Shown here: piece after piece, positions 35,464-44,484 of the stretch
Layout of the letters: every line of letters begins with the position of its first letter
Position numbering within the stretch: the stretch's first letter is position 1
Assembly (NCBI RefSeq): GCF_900113735.1
Contig: NZ_FOQM01000041.1
Location: 1 to 62,668, forward strand
DNA from: Bradyrhizobium sp. Gha
GTDB taxonomy: Bacteria; Pseudomonadota; Alphaproteobacteria; Rhizobiales; Xanthobacteraceae
DNA: 62,668 nt
Direction of reading: 5' to 3'
Made by a program: the position numbers and the translations under genes
Notes under the pieces: model-generated
What the model was told of the DNA's origin: nothing
Seen by the model: the letters and a program-made list of their open reading frames with translations, nothing else
The model's database searches: none

Positions 35464-35483
35464 TTATATGTCTAGACATATAA
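35464..35483. promoter_or_regulatory. Probable HutC operator, perfect 20-bp palindrome
   Basis: TTATATGTCTAGACATATAA is perfectly self-complementary. It lies 28 bases from hutI and 34 bases from hutF in the divergent gap, and the GntR/HutC repressor gene is the second gene of the plus-strand operon. The GTCTAGAC core is of the GT-N-AC type bound by GntR-family proteins. One repressor bound here could close both promoters until urocanate appears. Confidence 0.85.
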
Positions 35484-35517
35484 TCGTAAGGCGGTTCTGT
35501 CCAGCCGGCGTGTCATC

Positions 35518-36876
35518 ATGTCCCGACTGCATTTCGCCTCCGCGCTCCTGCCCTCGGGCTGGGCCAATGACGTGCAGGTGGTGATCACCGCCGGCGCGAT
35601 TGCGGACGTGACGCCTGATGTGCCGCCTGCTGCCGGGGACGAGCGGCACGACGTCGCGCTGCCGGGGCTTGCGAGCCTGCACAGCCACGCCTTTCAGCGC
35701 GGCATGGCGGGGCTTGCCGAGCTGCGCGGCAACTCGACCGACACCTTCTGGACCTGGCGCGAGACGATGTATCGTTTCGCACTGGCGATGACGCCCGACG
35801 ACGTCACGGCCGTTGCGACCCTGGTTTATGTCGAGATGCTGGAGCAGGGTTTTACGCGCGTCGGCGAATTCCATTATCTGCACCATGACCGCGACGGCTC
35901 GCATTATGACGATCCCGCCGAGATGGCCGCGCGCATCGCGCAAGCGGCCGAAGCCTCTGGCATTGGCCTCACGTTGCTGCCGAGCTTCTATGCGCATGGG
36001 TCGTTCGGCGGCGCCGCGCCGCATGACGGCCAGCGCCGTTTCATCTGTTCGGTCGATCAGTTCGCCAAGCTCATGGCTGCGTCGCGCAAGACGATCGCGA
36101 CGTTGCCCGGCGCCAATATCGGCATCGCGCCGCACAGCCTGCGCGCGGTGGCGCCGGACGAACTCTCGGCGGTCATTCCGCTCGCGGAGGGTGGGCCCGT
36201 GCATATTCATGCCGCGGAACAGGTGAAGGAAGTCGAGGATTGCCTGGCCTGGTCGGGGCGGCGGCCGGTACAATGGCTGCTGGAGCACGCGCCGGTCGAT
36301 CGGCGCTGGTGCGTCATTCACGCGACACACATGACGGACCAGGAAGTCAGCGCATTGGCGAAGACCGGCGCGGTGGCAGGCCTCTGCCCCATCACCGAAG
36401 CGAGCCTCGGCGACGGCATCTTTCCCGCGCGCGATTTTCTCGACGCCGGCGGATTGTTCGGCATCGGCACCGATTCCAACGTGCTGGTCGGCGCCGCCGA
36501 TGAACTGCGCCAGCTTGAATACGGCCAGCGGCTCAAGCATCGCGCGCGCAACGTGCTGTCGGGCGGCGCGGGCCGTTCGACCGGCCGCACGCTGTTCGAC
36601 GCTGCCGTCGCAGGCGGCGCGCAGGCAATGGCGCAGCCAGCAGTCGGTCTCTCGCCTGGCGCACGTGCGGACATCGTCACGCTCGACGGCTCGCACCCGT
36701 CGCTGGCAGGACGGGCGCGCGACGCCGTGATTGACGGCTGGATCTTCGCCGCCGGTAGCACCGCGATCGATTGCGTCTGGGCCGGCGGCAACAAGGTCGT
36801 TGAAGGCGGCCGGCATAAATTGCGCCAAGCTGCGCGCGAGCGCTTCAACGCAGCGGTGCGGAGGCTCGTCGCATGA
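35518..36876 (+). CDS. hutF: Formimidoylglutamate deiminase
   Basis: 452 residues of the amidohydrolase superfamily. Zinc ligands His55 and His57 lie in GLASLHSHAFQRGMAGL; HIHAAEQVKEVEDC and GTDSNVLVG complete the active site. It releases ammonia from formimino-glutamate to give N-formyl-glutamate, the Pseudomonas-type branch of the pathway. This branch then needs a deformylase (HutG), which is not in the window. The stop overlaps hutC by ATGA. Confidence 0.95.
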   Translation: MSRLHFASALLPSGWANDVQVVITAGAIADVTPDVPPAAGDERHDVALPGLASLHSHAFQRGMAGLAELRGNSTDTFWTWRETMYRFALAMTPDDVTAVATLVYVEMLEQGFTRVGEFHYLHHDRDGSHYDDPAEMAARIAQAAEASGIGLTLLPSFYAHGSFGGAAPHDGQRRFICSVDQFAKLMAASRKTIATLPGANIGIAPHSLRAVAPDELSAVIPLAEGGPVHIHAAEQVKEVEDCLAWSGRRPVQWLLEHAPVDRRWCVIHATHMTDQEVSALAKTGAVAGLCPITEASLGDGIFPARDFLDAGGLFGIGTDSNVLVGAADELRQLEYGQRLKHRARNVLSGGAGRSTGRTLFDAAVAGGAQAMAQPAVGLSPGARADIVTLDGSHPSLAGRARDAVIDGWIFAAGSTAIDCVWAGGNKVVEGGRHKLRQAARERFNAAVRRLVA

Positions 36877-37601
36877 GCCTTTCGACCGAGACGGCCGACA
36901 AACCGACGCTCTACAAGCGCATTCGCGCCGACATCGAGAAGCGCATCCTCACAGGCGAATGGCCGCCAGGCCACCGCATCCCGTTCGAGCATGAGCTCGT
37001 TGCCCGCTACGGCTGCTCGCGCATGACCGTGAACAAGGCGCTGTCCGAGCTCGCGCAGGCCGACCTGATCGAGCGGCGGCGCCGGGCCGGCTCCTTCGTG
37101 CGAAGGCCGCAGCATCAGTCGGCAGTGCTCAAGATTGCCGACATCCGCGCCGAGATCACCGCGCTCGGCCGCAGCTATGGCTACGAGTTGATCGGCCGCA
37201 AGCAGCGCACCGCGACTGCTGCTGACCGCGAACGTCTCGGCGTCAAGAAAGCCGGCAAGGTCGTCGCGATCTCCTGCCGCCACAGCGCCGACAATGTGCC
37301 GTTCGCCGTCGAGGATCGGCTGATCGATCTATCATCCGTACCTTCTGCGGCGACCGCGGATTTTTCCAACGAACCGCCCGGCTCATGGCTGCTTCACCAT
37401 GTCCCCTGGACCGAGGCCGAGCACACGATCAGCGCCATCGTCGCGGATGATCGCACGGCGGAGGCGCTCGACATCGCGGTCGGCGCGCCATGCCTCGTGA
37501 TCGACCGCTATACCTGGCGCAGTGCGCGCACCATCACCGCGGTGCGCCTGCTCTATCCCGGTGATTCTCACCGCCTTGTCGCGCGATTCAAGGGAGGCTG
37601 A
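36873..37601 (+). CDS. hutC: Histidine utilisation repressor, GntR family
   Basis: 242 residues. The N-terminal winged helix (HRIPFEHELVARYGCSRMTV, NKALSELAQADLIERRRRAG) is followed by a UTRA ligand domain in the C-terminal two thirds. HutC repressors release their operator when they bind urocanate. The gene overlaps hutF and the probable operator is 1.4 kb upstream at 35464-35483. Confidence 0.93.
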   Translation: MSLSTETADKPTLYKRIRADIEKRILTGEWPPGHRIPFEHELVARYGCSRMTVNKALSELAQADLIERRRRAGSFVRRPQHQSAVLKIADIRAEITALGRSYGYELIGRKQRTATAADRERLGVKKAGKVVAISCRHSADNVPFAVEDRLIDLSSVPSAATADFSNEPPGSWLLHHVPWTEAEHTISAIVADDRTAEALDIAVGAPCLVIDRYTWRSARTITAVRLLYPGDSHRLVARFKGG

Positions 37602-37705
37602 GAGAACGATGTCGGCACAAATCGTGCAATGCTTCGGGCAACCGTCCATGGGGGCCGACAGAGATCAACAGGACGTCAATCCATCTGGGCAAGAGGACGA
37701 CAATC

Positions 37706-38650
37706 ATGCGTAGTTCGACAATTTTTGCGACCATCATTGCGCTCGCGGCCAGCACGCCCGCGCTCGCCGACGACGTCAAGGTCGGAATCGGCATCTCCGG
37801 CTGGACCGGCTTCGCGCCGCTGACGCTGGCGAAGGAAGCCGGCATCTTCAAGAAGAACGGCCTCGACGTCACCATCAAGAAGATCCCGCAGAAGGACCGC
37901 CACCTCGCCATCGCTTCGGGCGACGTCCAGTGCGCCGCGACCACGGTCGAGACCTGGATATCCTGGAACGCCAACGGCGTCGCGACCAAGCAGATCTTCC
38001 AGCTCGACAAGAGTTTTGGTGCCGACGGCATGGCCGTGCGCAACGACATCACGTCGATCAAGGAGTTGAAAGGCAAGACGGTCGCGGCCTCCGCGCCCGG
38101 CACCTCGCCCTATTTCGCGCTGGCCTGGATGCTGAAGAAGAATGGCCTCACGGTGAAGGATGTCACCGTCGTGAACCTCGAACCGGCTGCGGCTGCGCAG
38201 GCCTTCGTCTCCGGCCAGAACGACGCCGCGATGACTTACGAACCGTATCTGTCGACCGTGCGCGCCGCTCCCGACAAGGGCAAGATCATCGCGACCACGC
38301 TCGATTATCCGATCGTGATGGACACGTTCGGCTGCACGCCGAAATTCCTTAGCGAGAACCCGAAGGCGGCGCAGGCGCTGGCCAACAGCTATTTCGAAGC
38401 GCTCGACACGATCGCCAAGGACCAGGCCAAGTCCTACGAAATCATGGGCGCCGACGTGAAGCAGACCGGCGAGCAGTTCGGCAACTCGGCAAAGTACCTG
38501 CGCTGGCAGGACAAGGCCGCAAACCAGAAGTTCTTTGCAGGCGATTTCCTCGCCTTCAACAAGGATGCGACCGAGCTGCTGCTCGAAATGGGCATCATCA
38601 AATCGGCGCCGAAGGTCGAAGACCTCTTCGACGCCAGCTTCATCAAGTAG
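37706..38650 (+). CDS. ABC transporter substrate-binding protein, NMT1 type, hut-linked
   Basis: 314 residues with signal peptide (ATIIALAASTPALADDV). VGIGISGWTGFAPLTLAKEA, then CAATTVETWISWNANG and APGTSPYFALAWMLKKNG, place it in the NitT/TauT/NMT1 family rather than with glycine-betaine-type histidine binders. AAGAGGA precedes the ATG. The two following genes complete the importer. Substrate is unknown; its position after hutC and before an M20 amidohydrolase suggests histidine, urocanate or a hydantoin or carbamoyl derivative. Confidence 0.85.
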   Translation: MRSSTIFATIIALAASTPALADDVKVGIGISGWTGFAPLTLAKEAGIFKKNGLDVTIKKIPQKDRHLAIASGDVQCAATTVETWISWNANGVATKQIFQLDKSFGADGMAVRNDITSIKELKGKTVAASAPGTSPYFALAWMLKKNGLTVKDVTVVNLEPAAAAQAFVSGQNDAAMTYEPYLSTVRAAPDKGKIIATTLDYPIVMDTFGCTPKFLSENPKAAQALANSYFEALDTIAKDQAKSYEIMGADVKQTGEQFGNSAKYLRWQDKAANQKFFAGDFLAFNKDATELLLEMGIIKSAPKVEDLFDASFIK

Positions 38651-38667
38651 GCCCGACAAGCCGCTGG

Positions 38668-38685
38668 TCCCGCCGCGCGGCGGGA
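38668..38685 (+). terminator. Hairpin between binding-protein and permease genes
   Basis: TCCCGCCGCGCGGCGGGA is a perfect 18-base palindrome, flanked by TAGGCC (38648-38653) and GGCCTA (38688-38693) that extend the fold. No T-run follows. Such structures after a binding-protein gene usually let that gene be expressed more than the permease. Confidence 0.65.
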
Positions 38686-38720
38686 TCGGCCTATGGTTCG
38701 ACCATTCGGATAGACTGACG

Positions 38721-39494
38721 ATGCGTCCCCTGGATTCCGTGACATCGAGGCAGCGCGTGGCCTATGGCCTCGCGTTCTTCGTGCTGTTCGTCGCCCTCTG
38801 GTCCTGGGCGACCTTCGGCGGTCATGTGTCGAAGACATTCCTGGCCAATCCGCTGACCATGGTGCAGGAGGGTTATGACCTCCTGGCCAAGCAGGGCTTC
38901 CTGCTCGACATCGGCATGACGGTCTGGCGCGTCGTCGGCGGCTTTGCGCTGGCCGCGGTCATCGCGGTGCCGCTCGGCGTGCTCATGGGCGCCTACAAGC
39001 CGATCGAAGCGTTCCTCGAACCTTTCGTGTCCTTTGCGCGCTATTTGCCGGCATCGGCTTTCATTCCACTGTTGATCTTGTGGGCCGGCATCGGCGAGTT
39101 GCAGAAGCTGCTGGTCATCTTCATCGGCTCGGTGTTCCAGGTCATCCTGATGGTCGCCGTGACCGTCGGCGCAACGCGGCGCGATCTGGTGGAAGCCGCC
39201 TACACGTTAGGGGCCAGCGACCGCGGCATCATCCGCCGCGTGCTGCTGCCATCCTCCGCGCCCGAGATCGCGGAAATCCTGCGACTGGTGCTGGGCTGGG
39301 CCTGGACCTACGTCATCGTCGCCGAGCTGATCGGCTCGTCCTCCGGCATCGGGCATATGATCACCGACAGCCAGGCGTTGCTCAACACCGGGCAGATCAT
39401 CTTCGGCATCATCGTGATCGGATTGATCGGCCTGCTCTCGGACTTCATGTTCAAGGCGTTCAATGCCTGGCTGTTTCCGTGGAGGCTCGCATGA
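38721..39494 (+). CDS. ABC transporter permease, NitT/TauT type, hut-linked
   Basis: 257 residues from ATG 38721. Six membrane spans; the EAA coupling loop is DLVEAAYTLGASDRGIIRRV followed by LLPSSAPEI. It forms the channel of the importer whose binding protein is at 37706. The stop overlaps the ATPase start by ATGA, so the pair is translationally coupled. Confidence 0.9.
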   Translation: MRPLDSVTSRQRVAYGLAFFVLFVALWSWATFGGHVSKTFLANPLTMVQEGYDLLAKQGFLLDIGMTVWRVVGGFALAAVIAVPLGVLMGAYKPIEAFLEPFVSFARYLPASAFIPLLILWAGIGELQKLLVIFIGSVFQVILMVAVTVGATRRDLVEAAYTLGASDRGIIRRVLLPSSAPEIAEILRLVLGWAWTYVIVAELIGSSSGIGHMITDSQALLNTGQIIFGIIVIGLIGLLSDFMFKAFNAWLFPWRLA

Positions 39495-40276
39495 CCACGC
39501 TCAAGATCGAGCAGGTCTCGCGCACCTTCCCCGCGCGTCACGGCAACGCGCCGACCAAAGCGCTGGAGCCGACCGATCTCGTCATCGGCAACAACGACTT
39601 CGTCACCATCCTCGGTCCGTCCGGCTGCGGCAAGTCCACACTGCTGCGCATCGTCGCCGGCCTCGACCGTCCGACCAGCGGCCGCGTCACGCTCGATGGC
39701 CGCGAAGTCACCGGCCCCGGCGCCGATCGCGGCATGGTGTTCCAGTCCTACACGCTGTTTCCCTGGCTGACCGTGCGCGAGAACATCGCCTTCGGCCTGC
39801 TTGAGCGCGGCGTGCCGGAAGCGGAGCGCAACAAGGTCGCCGATGCCTTCATCCGCCAGGTGGGACTATCAGGCTTCGAGAACCATTGGCCAAAGCAGCT
39901 TTCCGGCGGCATGCAGCAGCGCACGGCGATTGCGCGTGCACTCGCCAATGATCCGAAGATCCTCTTGCTTGACGAGCCTTTCGGCGCGCTTGACAACCAG
40001 ACCCGCGCCCTGATGCAGGAAATGCTGCTGGGCATCTGGGAGCGCGATCAGAAGACCGTGCTGTTCGTGACCCACGACATCGAGGAAGCGATCTTTCTCG
40101 GCAGCCGCGTCATCGTGATGAGCGCGCGCCCTGGCCGGATCAAGGCCGAGATCGCCATCGACCTGCCGCATCCACGCTCCTACAAGATCAAGACCACGCC
40201 CGAGTTCGTCCAGCTCAAGGAACGCCTGGTCGAGGAGATCCGCACCGAGGCGCTGAAGGGTGCCGAACATGCCTGA
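39491..40276 (+). CDS. ABC transporter ATP-binding protein, NitT/TauT type, hut-linked
   Basis: 261 residues. Walker A GPSGCGKST, Q-loop MVFQSYTLFPW, signature LSGGMQQRTAIARAL, Walker B ILLLDEPFGALD and H-loop VTHDIEEAI are all canonical, unlike the altered signature of the paralogue at 5556. The ATG overlaps the permease stop and the 3' end overlaps the next gene by 8 bases, so all four genes form one operon. Confidence 0.93.
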   Translation: MTTLKIEQVSRTFPARHGNAPTKALEPTDLVIGNNDFVTILGPSGCGKSTLLRIVAGLDRPTSGRVTLDGREVTGPGADRGMVFQSYTLFPWLTVRENIAFGLLERGVPEAERNKVADAFIRQVGLSGFENHWPKQLSGGMQQRTAIARALANDPKILLLDEPFGALDNQTRALMQEMLLGIWERDQKTVLFVTHDIEEAIFLGSRVIVMSARPGRIKAEIAIDLPHPRSYKIKTTPEFVQLKERLVEEIRTEALKGAEHA

Positions 40277-41513
40277 CACCAAACCGCACGCTGATGGTGA
40301 GCGCGTCCTCGCCGATCTCAATGCGCTCCGCGCCTTCGGCACCTACAAGACCGGCGTGCACAAGCCGACCTTTTCGGAGCCGCACCGGCAGTCGCTCGAT
40401 TGGCTGGTGTGCAAGCTGCCGGAGGCCGGCCTCACGGGTGCGATCGACGGCATCGGCAACATCGTGAGCACCAGCGCGAAGCCCGGGCCAAAGCTGCTCG
40501 CCGGATCGCACCTCGAAAGCCAGAACTACGCCGGCTGGCTCGATGGCCCGCTTGGGGTCGTCTATGCGCTCGAAGCCGCACGGGTGCTCAATGCCGATCC
40601 GTCCGTGCAGGGCGCGGTCGAGGTCGCTGCGTGGTGCGACGAGGAAGGCCATTTCGGCAGCTTTCTCGGCTCGCGCTCCTATGTCGGCGAGGTGACCGAG
40701 GCCGAGATCGACGCGGCGCGCGATCGCACCGATGGCCGCACCATGCGCGACGCGCTTCTCGATATGGGGCTCGCTGGACGTCCGCGCGTCAGGGCCCAGC
40801 CGGGACGGCACGTCGGCTATCTCGAGGCGCATATCGAGCAGGGCGACACACTCGAAAGCGGCAACCTCGCGATCGGCGTCGTTACCTCGATCGTCGGCAT
40901 CTGGCAGTACCGCATCAGCTTCACCGGCGAGCAGAACCACGCCGGCACCACGCGCATGGCGGTGCGCAAGGATGCCGGCCTGGCGCTGGCCAGGTTCTGC
41001 GTGGCGATCGACGAGCGTTTCCCGGCTGCGTGTGGGGCACGCACGGTGTGGACCACAGGCCGCATCACGCTCGATCCGGGCGCACCGAGCATCATTCCCG
41101 GCGCTGCCGAGATGCTGTTCCAGATCCGCGACGACGATCCGGCCGTGATCGCGCGGCTGGAGCAGTTGCTGCAAACCATGGCGGCTGAGGTCACCGCGAA
41201 AGGCCCCTGCTCCGTCGCCGTGGCGAAAATCCGCACCGGCGCGCCCGCCATGATGAGCCCTGGCATTCAGGACGCCATCGAAGCTGCGAGCAAGGCGCTT
41301 GCCGGCGGACGGTCGCTGCGCATGCCGAGCGGCGCCGGTCATGATGCGCAGATGCTCGCGACCATCATGTCCGCAGGCATGCTGTTCGTGCCCTCGATCG
41401 GCGGTATCAGCCATCACTGGACCGAGAACACGGCGGATGCCGACATCGTCACCGGCGCGCAGGTGTTTGTCGATGCCTGCCGGCGGATTCTGGCCGGCCA
41501 GCTTCGTGCCTGA
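40269..41513 (+). CDS. M20-family Zn amidohydrolase (carbamoylase / allantoate amidohydrolase type)
   Basis: 414 residues from ATG 40269. Metal-site residues: His81 in GSHLESQNY, Asp92 in WLDGPLGV, Glu125-Glu126 in CDEEGHFG, and His188 in LEAHIEQGD, the classic M20 carbamoylase pattern. The family removes carbamoyl or similar groups from N-substituted amino acids. In this operon it could act on N-carbamoyl-glutamate or replace HutG on N-formyl-glutamate; neither is proven. It overlaps the transporter ATPase gene, so its substrate is probably what that importer brings in. Confidence 0.85.
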   Translation: MPDTKPHADGERVLADLNALRAFGTYKTGVHKPTFSEPHRQSLDWLVCKLPEAGLTGAIDGIGNIVSTSAKPGPKLLAGSHLESQNYAGWLDGPLGVVYALEAARVLNADPSVQGAVEVAAWCDEEGHFGSFLGSRSYVGEVTEAEIDAARDRTDGRTMRDALLDMGLAGRPRVRAQPGRHVGYLEAHIEQGDTLESGNLAIGVVTSIVGIWQYRISFTGEQNHAGTTRMAVRKDAGLALARFCVAIDERFPAACGARTVWTTGRITLDPGAPSIIPGAAEMLFQIRDDDPAVIARLEQLLQTMAAEVTAKGPCSVAVAKIRTGAPAMMSPGIQDAIEAASKALAGGRSLRMPSGAGHDAQMLATIMSAGMLFVPSIGGISHHWTENTADADIVTGAQVFVDACRRILAGQLRA

Positions 41514-41522
41514 CCTCCGGAC

Positions 41523-42422
41523 TCAGGCCAGCCCAGCCTGCTTCAGGCTCTGCTTGAGATGGGCAACGCCCTTCCTGGCATAGGTCAGCGGGTGCGCCTT
41601 CTGCGGGTCCTGTTCCGCCTCGACCACGACCCAGCCGGAATAGCCCGGCAGTTCGCGGAAGACCGCCGGATAATCGACCATGCCGTCGCCGGGGACCGTG
41701 TAGACACCGAGCTCGCTGCCCTGCCCCAGCACCGCATCGAGGAAGCTCCAGTCCTCGCGCCGCGCCTGCTCCATCACCGCCCGACGCACGTCCTTGGCGT
41801 GAACATGGCTGATGCGGGCGCGATAATGTCGGGCCAGTGCGGCTGGATCGGCTTCGCCCCACGTGGCGTGGCCGGTGTCGAGCAGCAGATGAGCGGCCTC
41901 GCCGGTCGCCGCCATGAAGGCGTCGATGTCGTCAGCGCTCTCCACGATGGTGCCGATGTGATGATGATAGACCAGCCTCACGCCTTCGGCGAGCGTACGC
42001 TCGGCGACCTCGGTGATACGGCGGCCGAACTCCGCCCAGTCGCCGGCCTTCATGACCGGCCGCTGCGATAGCGGCTTGCTGCGATCACCATGGATCGCAT
42101 TCGAGGTCTCGGCGAACACGAGCACTGATGATCCCATCGCCTTGAGGAGATCGAGATGCGGGCGCAGATGCCGCATCTCCTCATCGGCATCGCGCTGCAG
42201 AAGCTCCGCCGAATACCAGCCGGAGATGCAGGCCATGCCGAAGGGCGCGAGCGCGGCCTTCAGCGCCTGCGGCTCGCGCGGAAATTTGTGGCCGAGCTCC
42301 ATGCCCTCGAAGCCCGCCTCGCGCGCCTCGGCCAGGCACGTCTCGAGCGGTGTCGCACCGCCGATCTCCTGGAGATCGTCGTTCGACCAGCCGATAGGGT
42401 TGGCGCCGATACGGATAGGCAT
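41523..42422 (-). CDS. iolE: Myo-inosose-2 dehydratase
   Basis: 299 residues, TIM-barrel AP-endonuclease-2 fold. IGANPIGWSNDDLQEIGG at the start is the IolE signature. Metal-site words are LVYHHHIGTIVES, LLLDTGHATWG and ISHVHAKDV. It dehydrates 2-keto-myo-inositol to the dione cut by IolD. It follows iolD by 15 bases on the minus strand. Confidence 0.93.
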   Translation of the reverse strand: MPIRIGANPIGWSNDDLQEIGGATPLETCLAEAREAGFEGMELGHKFPREPQALKAALAPFGMACISGWYSAELLQRDADEEMRHLRPHLDLLKAMGSSVLVFAETSNAIHGDRSKPLSQRPVMKAGDWAEFGRRITEVAERTLAEGVRLVYHHHIGTIVESADDIDAFMAATGEAAHLLLDTGHATWGEADPAALARHYRARISHVHAKDVRRAVMEQARREDWSFLDAVLGQGSELGVYTVPGDGMVDYPAVFRELPGYSGWVVVEAEQDPQKAHPLTYARKGVAHLKQSLKQAGLA

Positions 42423-42437
42423 GTCGTCCTCGCTTGA

Positions 42438-44279
42438 TCAATATTTGCGGCGCACGAGCGCCTCGACGTAGGCGCGCCTCGCGGCCTCGACCTCGGTGCG
42501 ATCCGAGACCTCCGGCACCGCCACATCCCACCAATGGCCGCCGGCATCGGTGGAGGGCAGCGGGTCGGTGTCGATCACGATGACGCCGGTCCGATCGTGG
42601 CGCCGAGCCTCGTCGAACGCCGCTTCCAGCTCGGTGATGCCGGCGACCTTGCGCGCGATCGCCCCCATCGCGGCGGCGTGGGCCGCAAAGTCGATCTCGG
42701 GCAGCATCTCGTGGCGGGTGTCGCGCAAGAGGTTGTTGAAAGGCGCGCCGCCGGTCGCGTTCTGGAGCCGGTTGATGCAGCCGAAGCCGCGGTTGTCGAG
42801 CACGACGATGATGAGTTTCGCACCGGACATCACCGACGTGGCGATCTCGGAATTCATCATCAGATAGGAGCCGTCGCCGACCATCACGACGACTTCGCGC
42901 GTGGGATCGGCCAGCTTGACGCCCAGCCCGCCGGCGATCTCGTAGCCCATGCAGGAATAGCCGTATTCCATGTGGTAGCCGCCGGGCGCGCCCGGCTGCC
43001 AGAGCTTGTGCAACTCGCCGGGCAAGCCGCCGGCTGCGCAAAGTACGACATCGCTTGGGCGGCTGCGGCGCTGAACCGCGCCGATGACCTGAGCATCGCT
43101 CGGCAAGGTTTCGTTGCCGGCAGCGGTGTAGCGCCCAGCCGTTTCCAGCCACGCCGTGCGGCCGGTCCTTGCCTGCGCGGTCCAGCTGGCAGGCGCCGCC
43201 CAACCCTGTAGTGCGGCGCCGAGTTCGGCCAAGCCGACCTTGGCATCGGCGACGAGCGGCTGCGCACGGTGCTTGCCGGCATCAAATGCCTGCGTATTGA
43301 GGCCCACGATCCGGCACGCGGGATCGGCAAAGAGCGAGCGTGAGCCCGTGGTGAAATCCTGCAAGCGCGTGCCGATCGCGAGCACGAGATCGGCCTGCCG
43401 CGCCGCATCGTTGGCCGCGCCAGTGCCGGTCACGCCGATCGCGCCGAGATTGAGCTTGTGGTCGTGGGGCAGCGCGCTCTTGCCGGCTTGCGTTTCCGCA
43501 ACGGGGATGCCGTGCGCCGTGCAGAAGGCAGCAAGATCACCTTCCGCCTCGCTGTAGAGGACGCCGCCGCCGGCGACAACGAGTGGGCGCTTCGCTGCCT
43601 TGAGCAGGGCTGCGGCCTGCGCCAGCTGCGTCTCGTCGGCCCGCGCCCGGCGCGGCTGCCAGACGCGCTCGGCGAAGAACCAGTCGGGATAGTCGAACGC
43701 TTCCGTCTGCACGTCCTGGCAGAGCGCGAGCGTCACGGGTCCGCATTCGGCCGCATCGTTAAGAACCTGCATCGCGCGCTCGAAGGCGGGCATGATCTGC
43801 TCGGGCCTGGTGATGCGGTCGAAATAGCGCGAGACGGGCCGGAAGCAATCATTGGCCGAGACAGTCCCGTCGCCGAAATCCTCGATCTGCTGCAGCACCG
43901 GATCGGGGCGGCGTCCGGCGAAGACATCGCCCGGCAGCAGCAACACCGGCAGGCGATTGACGTGAGCGACGGCTGCCGCCGTCACCATATTGGTCGCGCC
44001 GGGGCCGATCGAGCTGGTCACAGCCATCATGCGCCGGCGTCGCGAGGCCTTTGCGAAAGCGATCGCGGCATGCGCCATCGCCTGCTCATTATGCGCGCGC
44101 AAGGTTGGCAGACGATCGCGCGCGGCATACAGCGCTTCGCCGAGACCCGCGACATTGCCATGCCCGAAGATCGCCCAAACACCGGCGAAAAGTGGCTGAT
44201 CCCGCCCGTCGATCACCGTCCGCTGCGCCGCCATCGCGGCGACGAGCGCCTGCGCCATGGTCAGCCTGATCGTCGCCAT
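42438..44279 (-). CDS. iolD: ThDP-dependent trihydroxy-cyclohexane-dione hydrolase
   Basis: 613 residues from ATG 44279 (MATIRLTMAQALVAAMAAQR). The thiamine-diphosphate motif runs from MVGDGSYLMMNSEI to VVLDNRGFG. The N-terminal domain contains the glutamate-free IolD variant opening AIFGHGNVAGLGEAL. It opens the inositol-derived ring to 5-deoxyglucuronate. iolE follows at once; iolB, iolC and iolA are not in the window. Confidence 0.94.
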   Translation of the reverse strand: MATIRLTMAQALVAAMAAQRTVIDGRDQPLFAGVWAIFGHGNVAGLGEALYAARDRLPTLRAHNEQAMAHAAIAFAKASRRRRMMAVTSSIGPGATNMVTAAAVAHVNRLPVLLLPGDVFAGRRPDPVLQQIEDFGDGTVSANDCFRPVSRYFDRITRPEQIMPAFERAMQVLNDAAECGPVTLALCQDVQTEAFDYPDWFFAERVWQPRRARADETQLAQAAALLKAAKRPLVVAGGGVLYSEAEGDLAAFCTAHGIPVAETQAGKSALPHDHKLNLGAIGVTGTGAANDAARQADLVLAIGTRLQDFTTGSRSLFADPACRIVGLNTQAFDAGKHRAQPLVADAKVGLAELGAALQGWAAPASWTAQARTGRTAWLETAGRYTAAGNETLPSDAQVIGAVQRRSRPSDVVLCAAGGLPGELHKLWQPGAPGGYHMEYGYSCMGYEIAGGLGVKLADPTREVVVMVGDGSYLMMNSEIATSVMSGAKLIIVVLDNRGFGCINRLQNATGGAPFNNLLRDTRHEMLPEIDFAAHAAAMGAIARKVAGITELEAAFDEARRHDRTGVIVIDTDPLPSTDAGGHWWDVAVPEVSDRTEVEAARRAYVEALVRRKY

Positions 44280-44304
44280 CACTCGCTCCCACTCAACCGC
44301 GCCG

Positions 44305-44330
44305 TTTCGGCCCGCATCCGCCGGCCGAAA
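44305..44330. promoter_or_regulatory. Inverted repeat in the divergent iolD-iolG gap
   Basis: TTTCGGCC at 44305-44312 and GGCCGAAA at 44323-44330 are perfect complements with a 10-base spacer. The dyad lies 26 bases before iolD and 155 before iolG. It may be the operator of an IolR-type repressor encoded elsewhere. Confidence 0.45.
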
Positions 44331-44484
44331 TGTTCCATCATCGGGCCGACTGCGCCTCGTCGTCGTCCGATCTGGCACGATGCCGTGATGCGGCTGATGG
44401 CATCGAGAAGGGCACGCTCCGACCTTGACTAGGCGGCGCAGAGAATGGAATGCTTATCCGAATAGTCAAGCAAGACGAAGAAAT

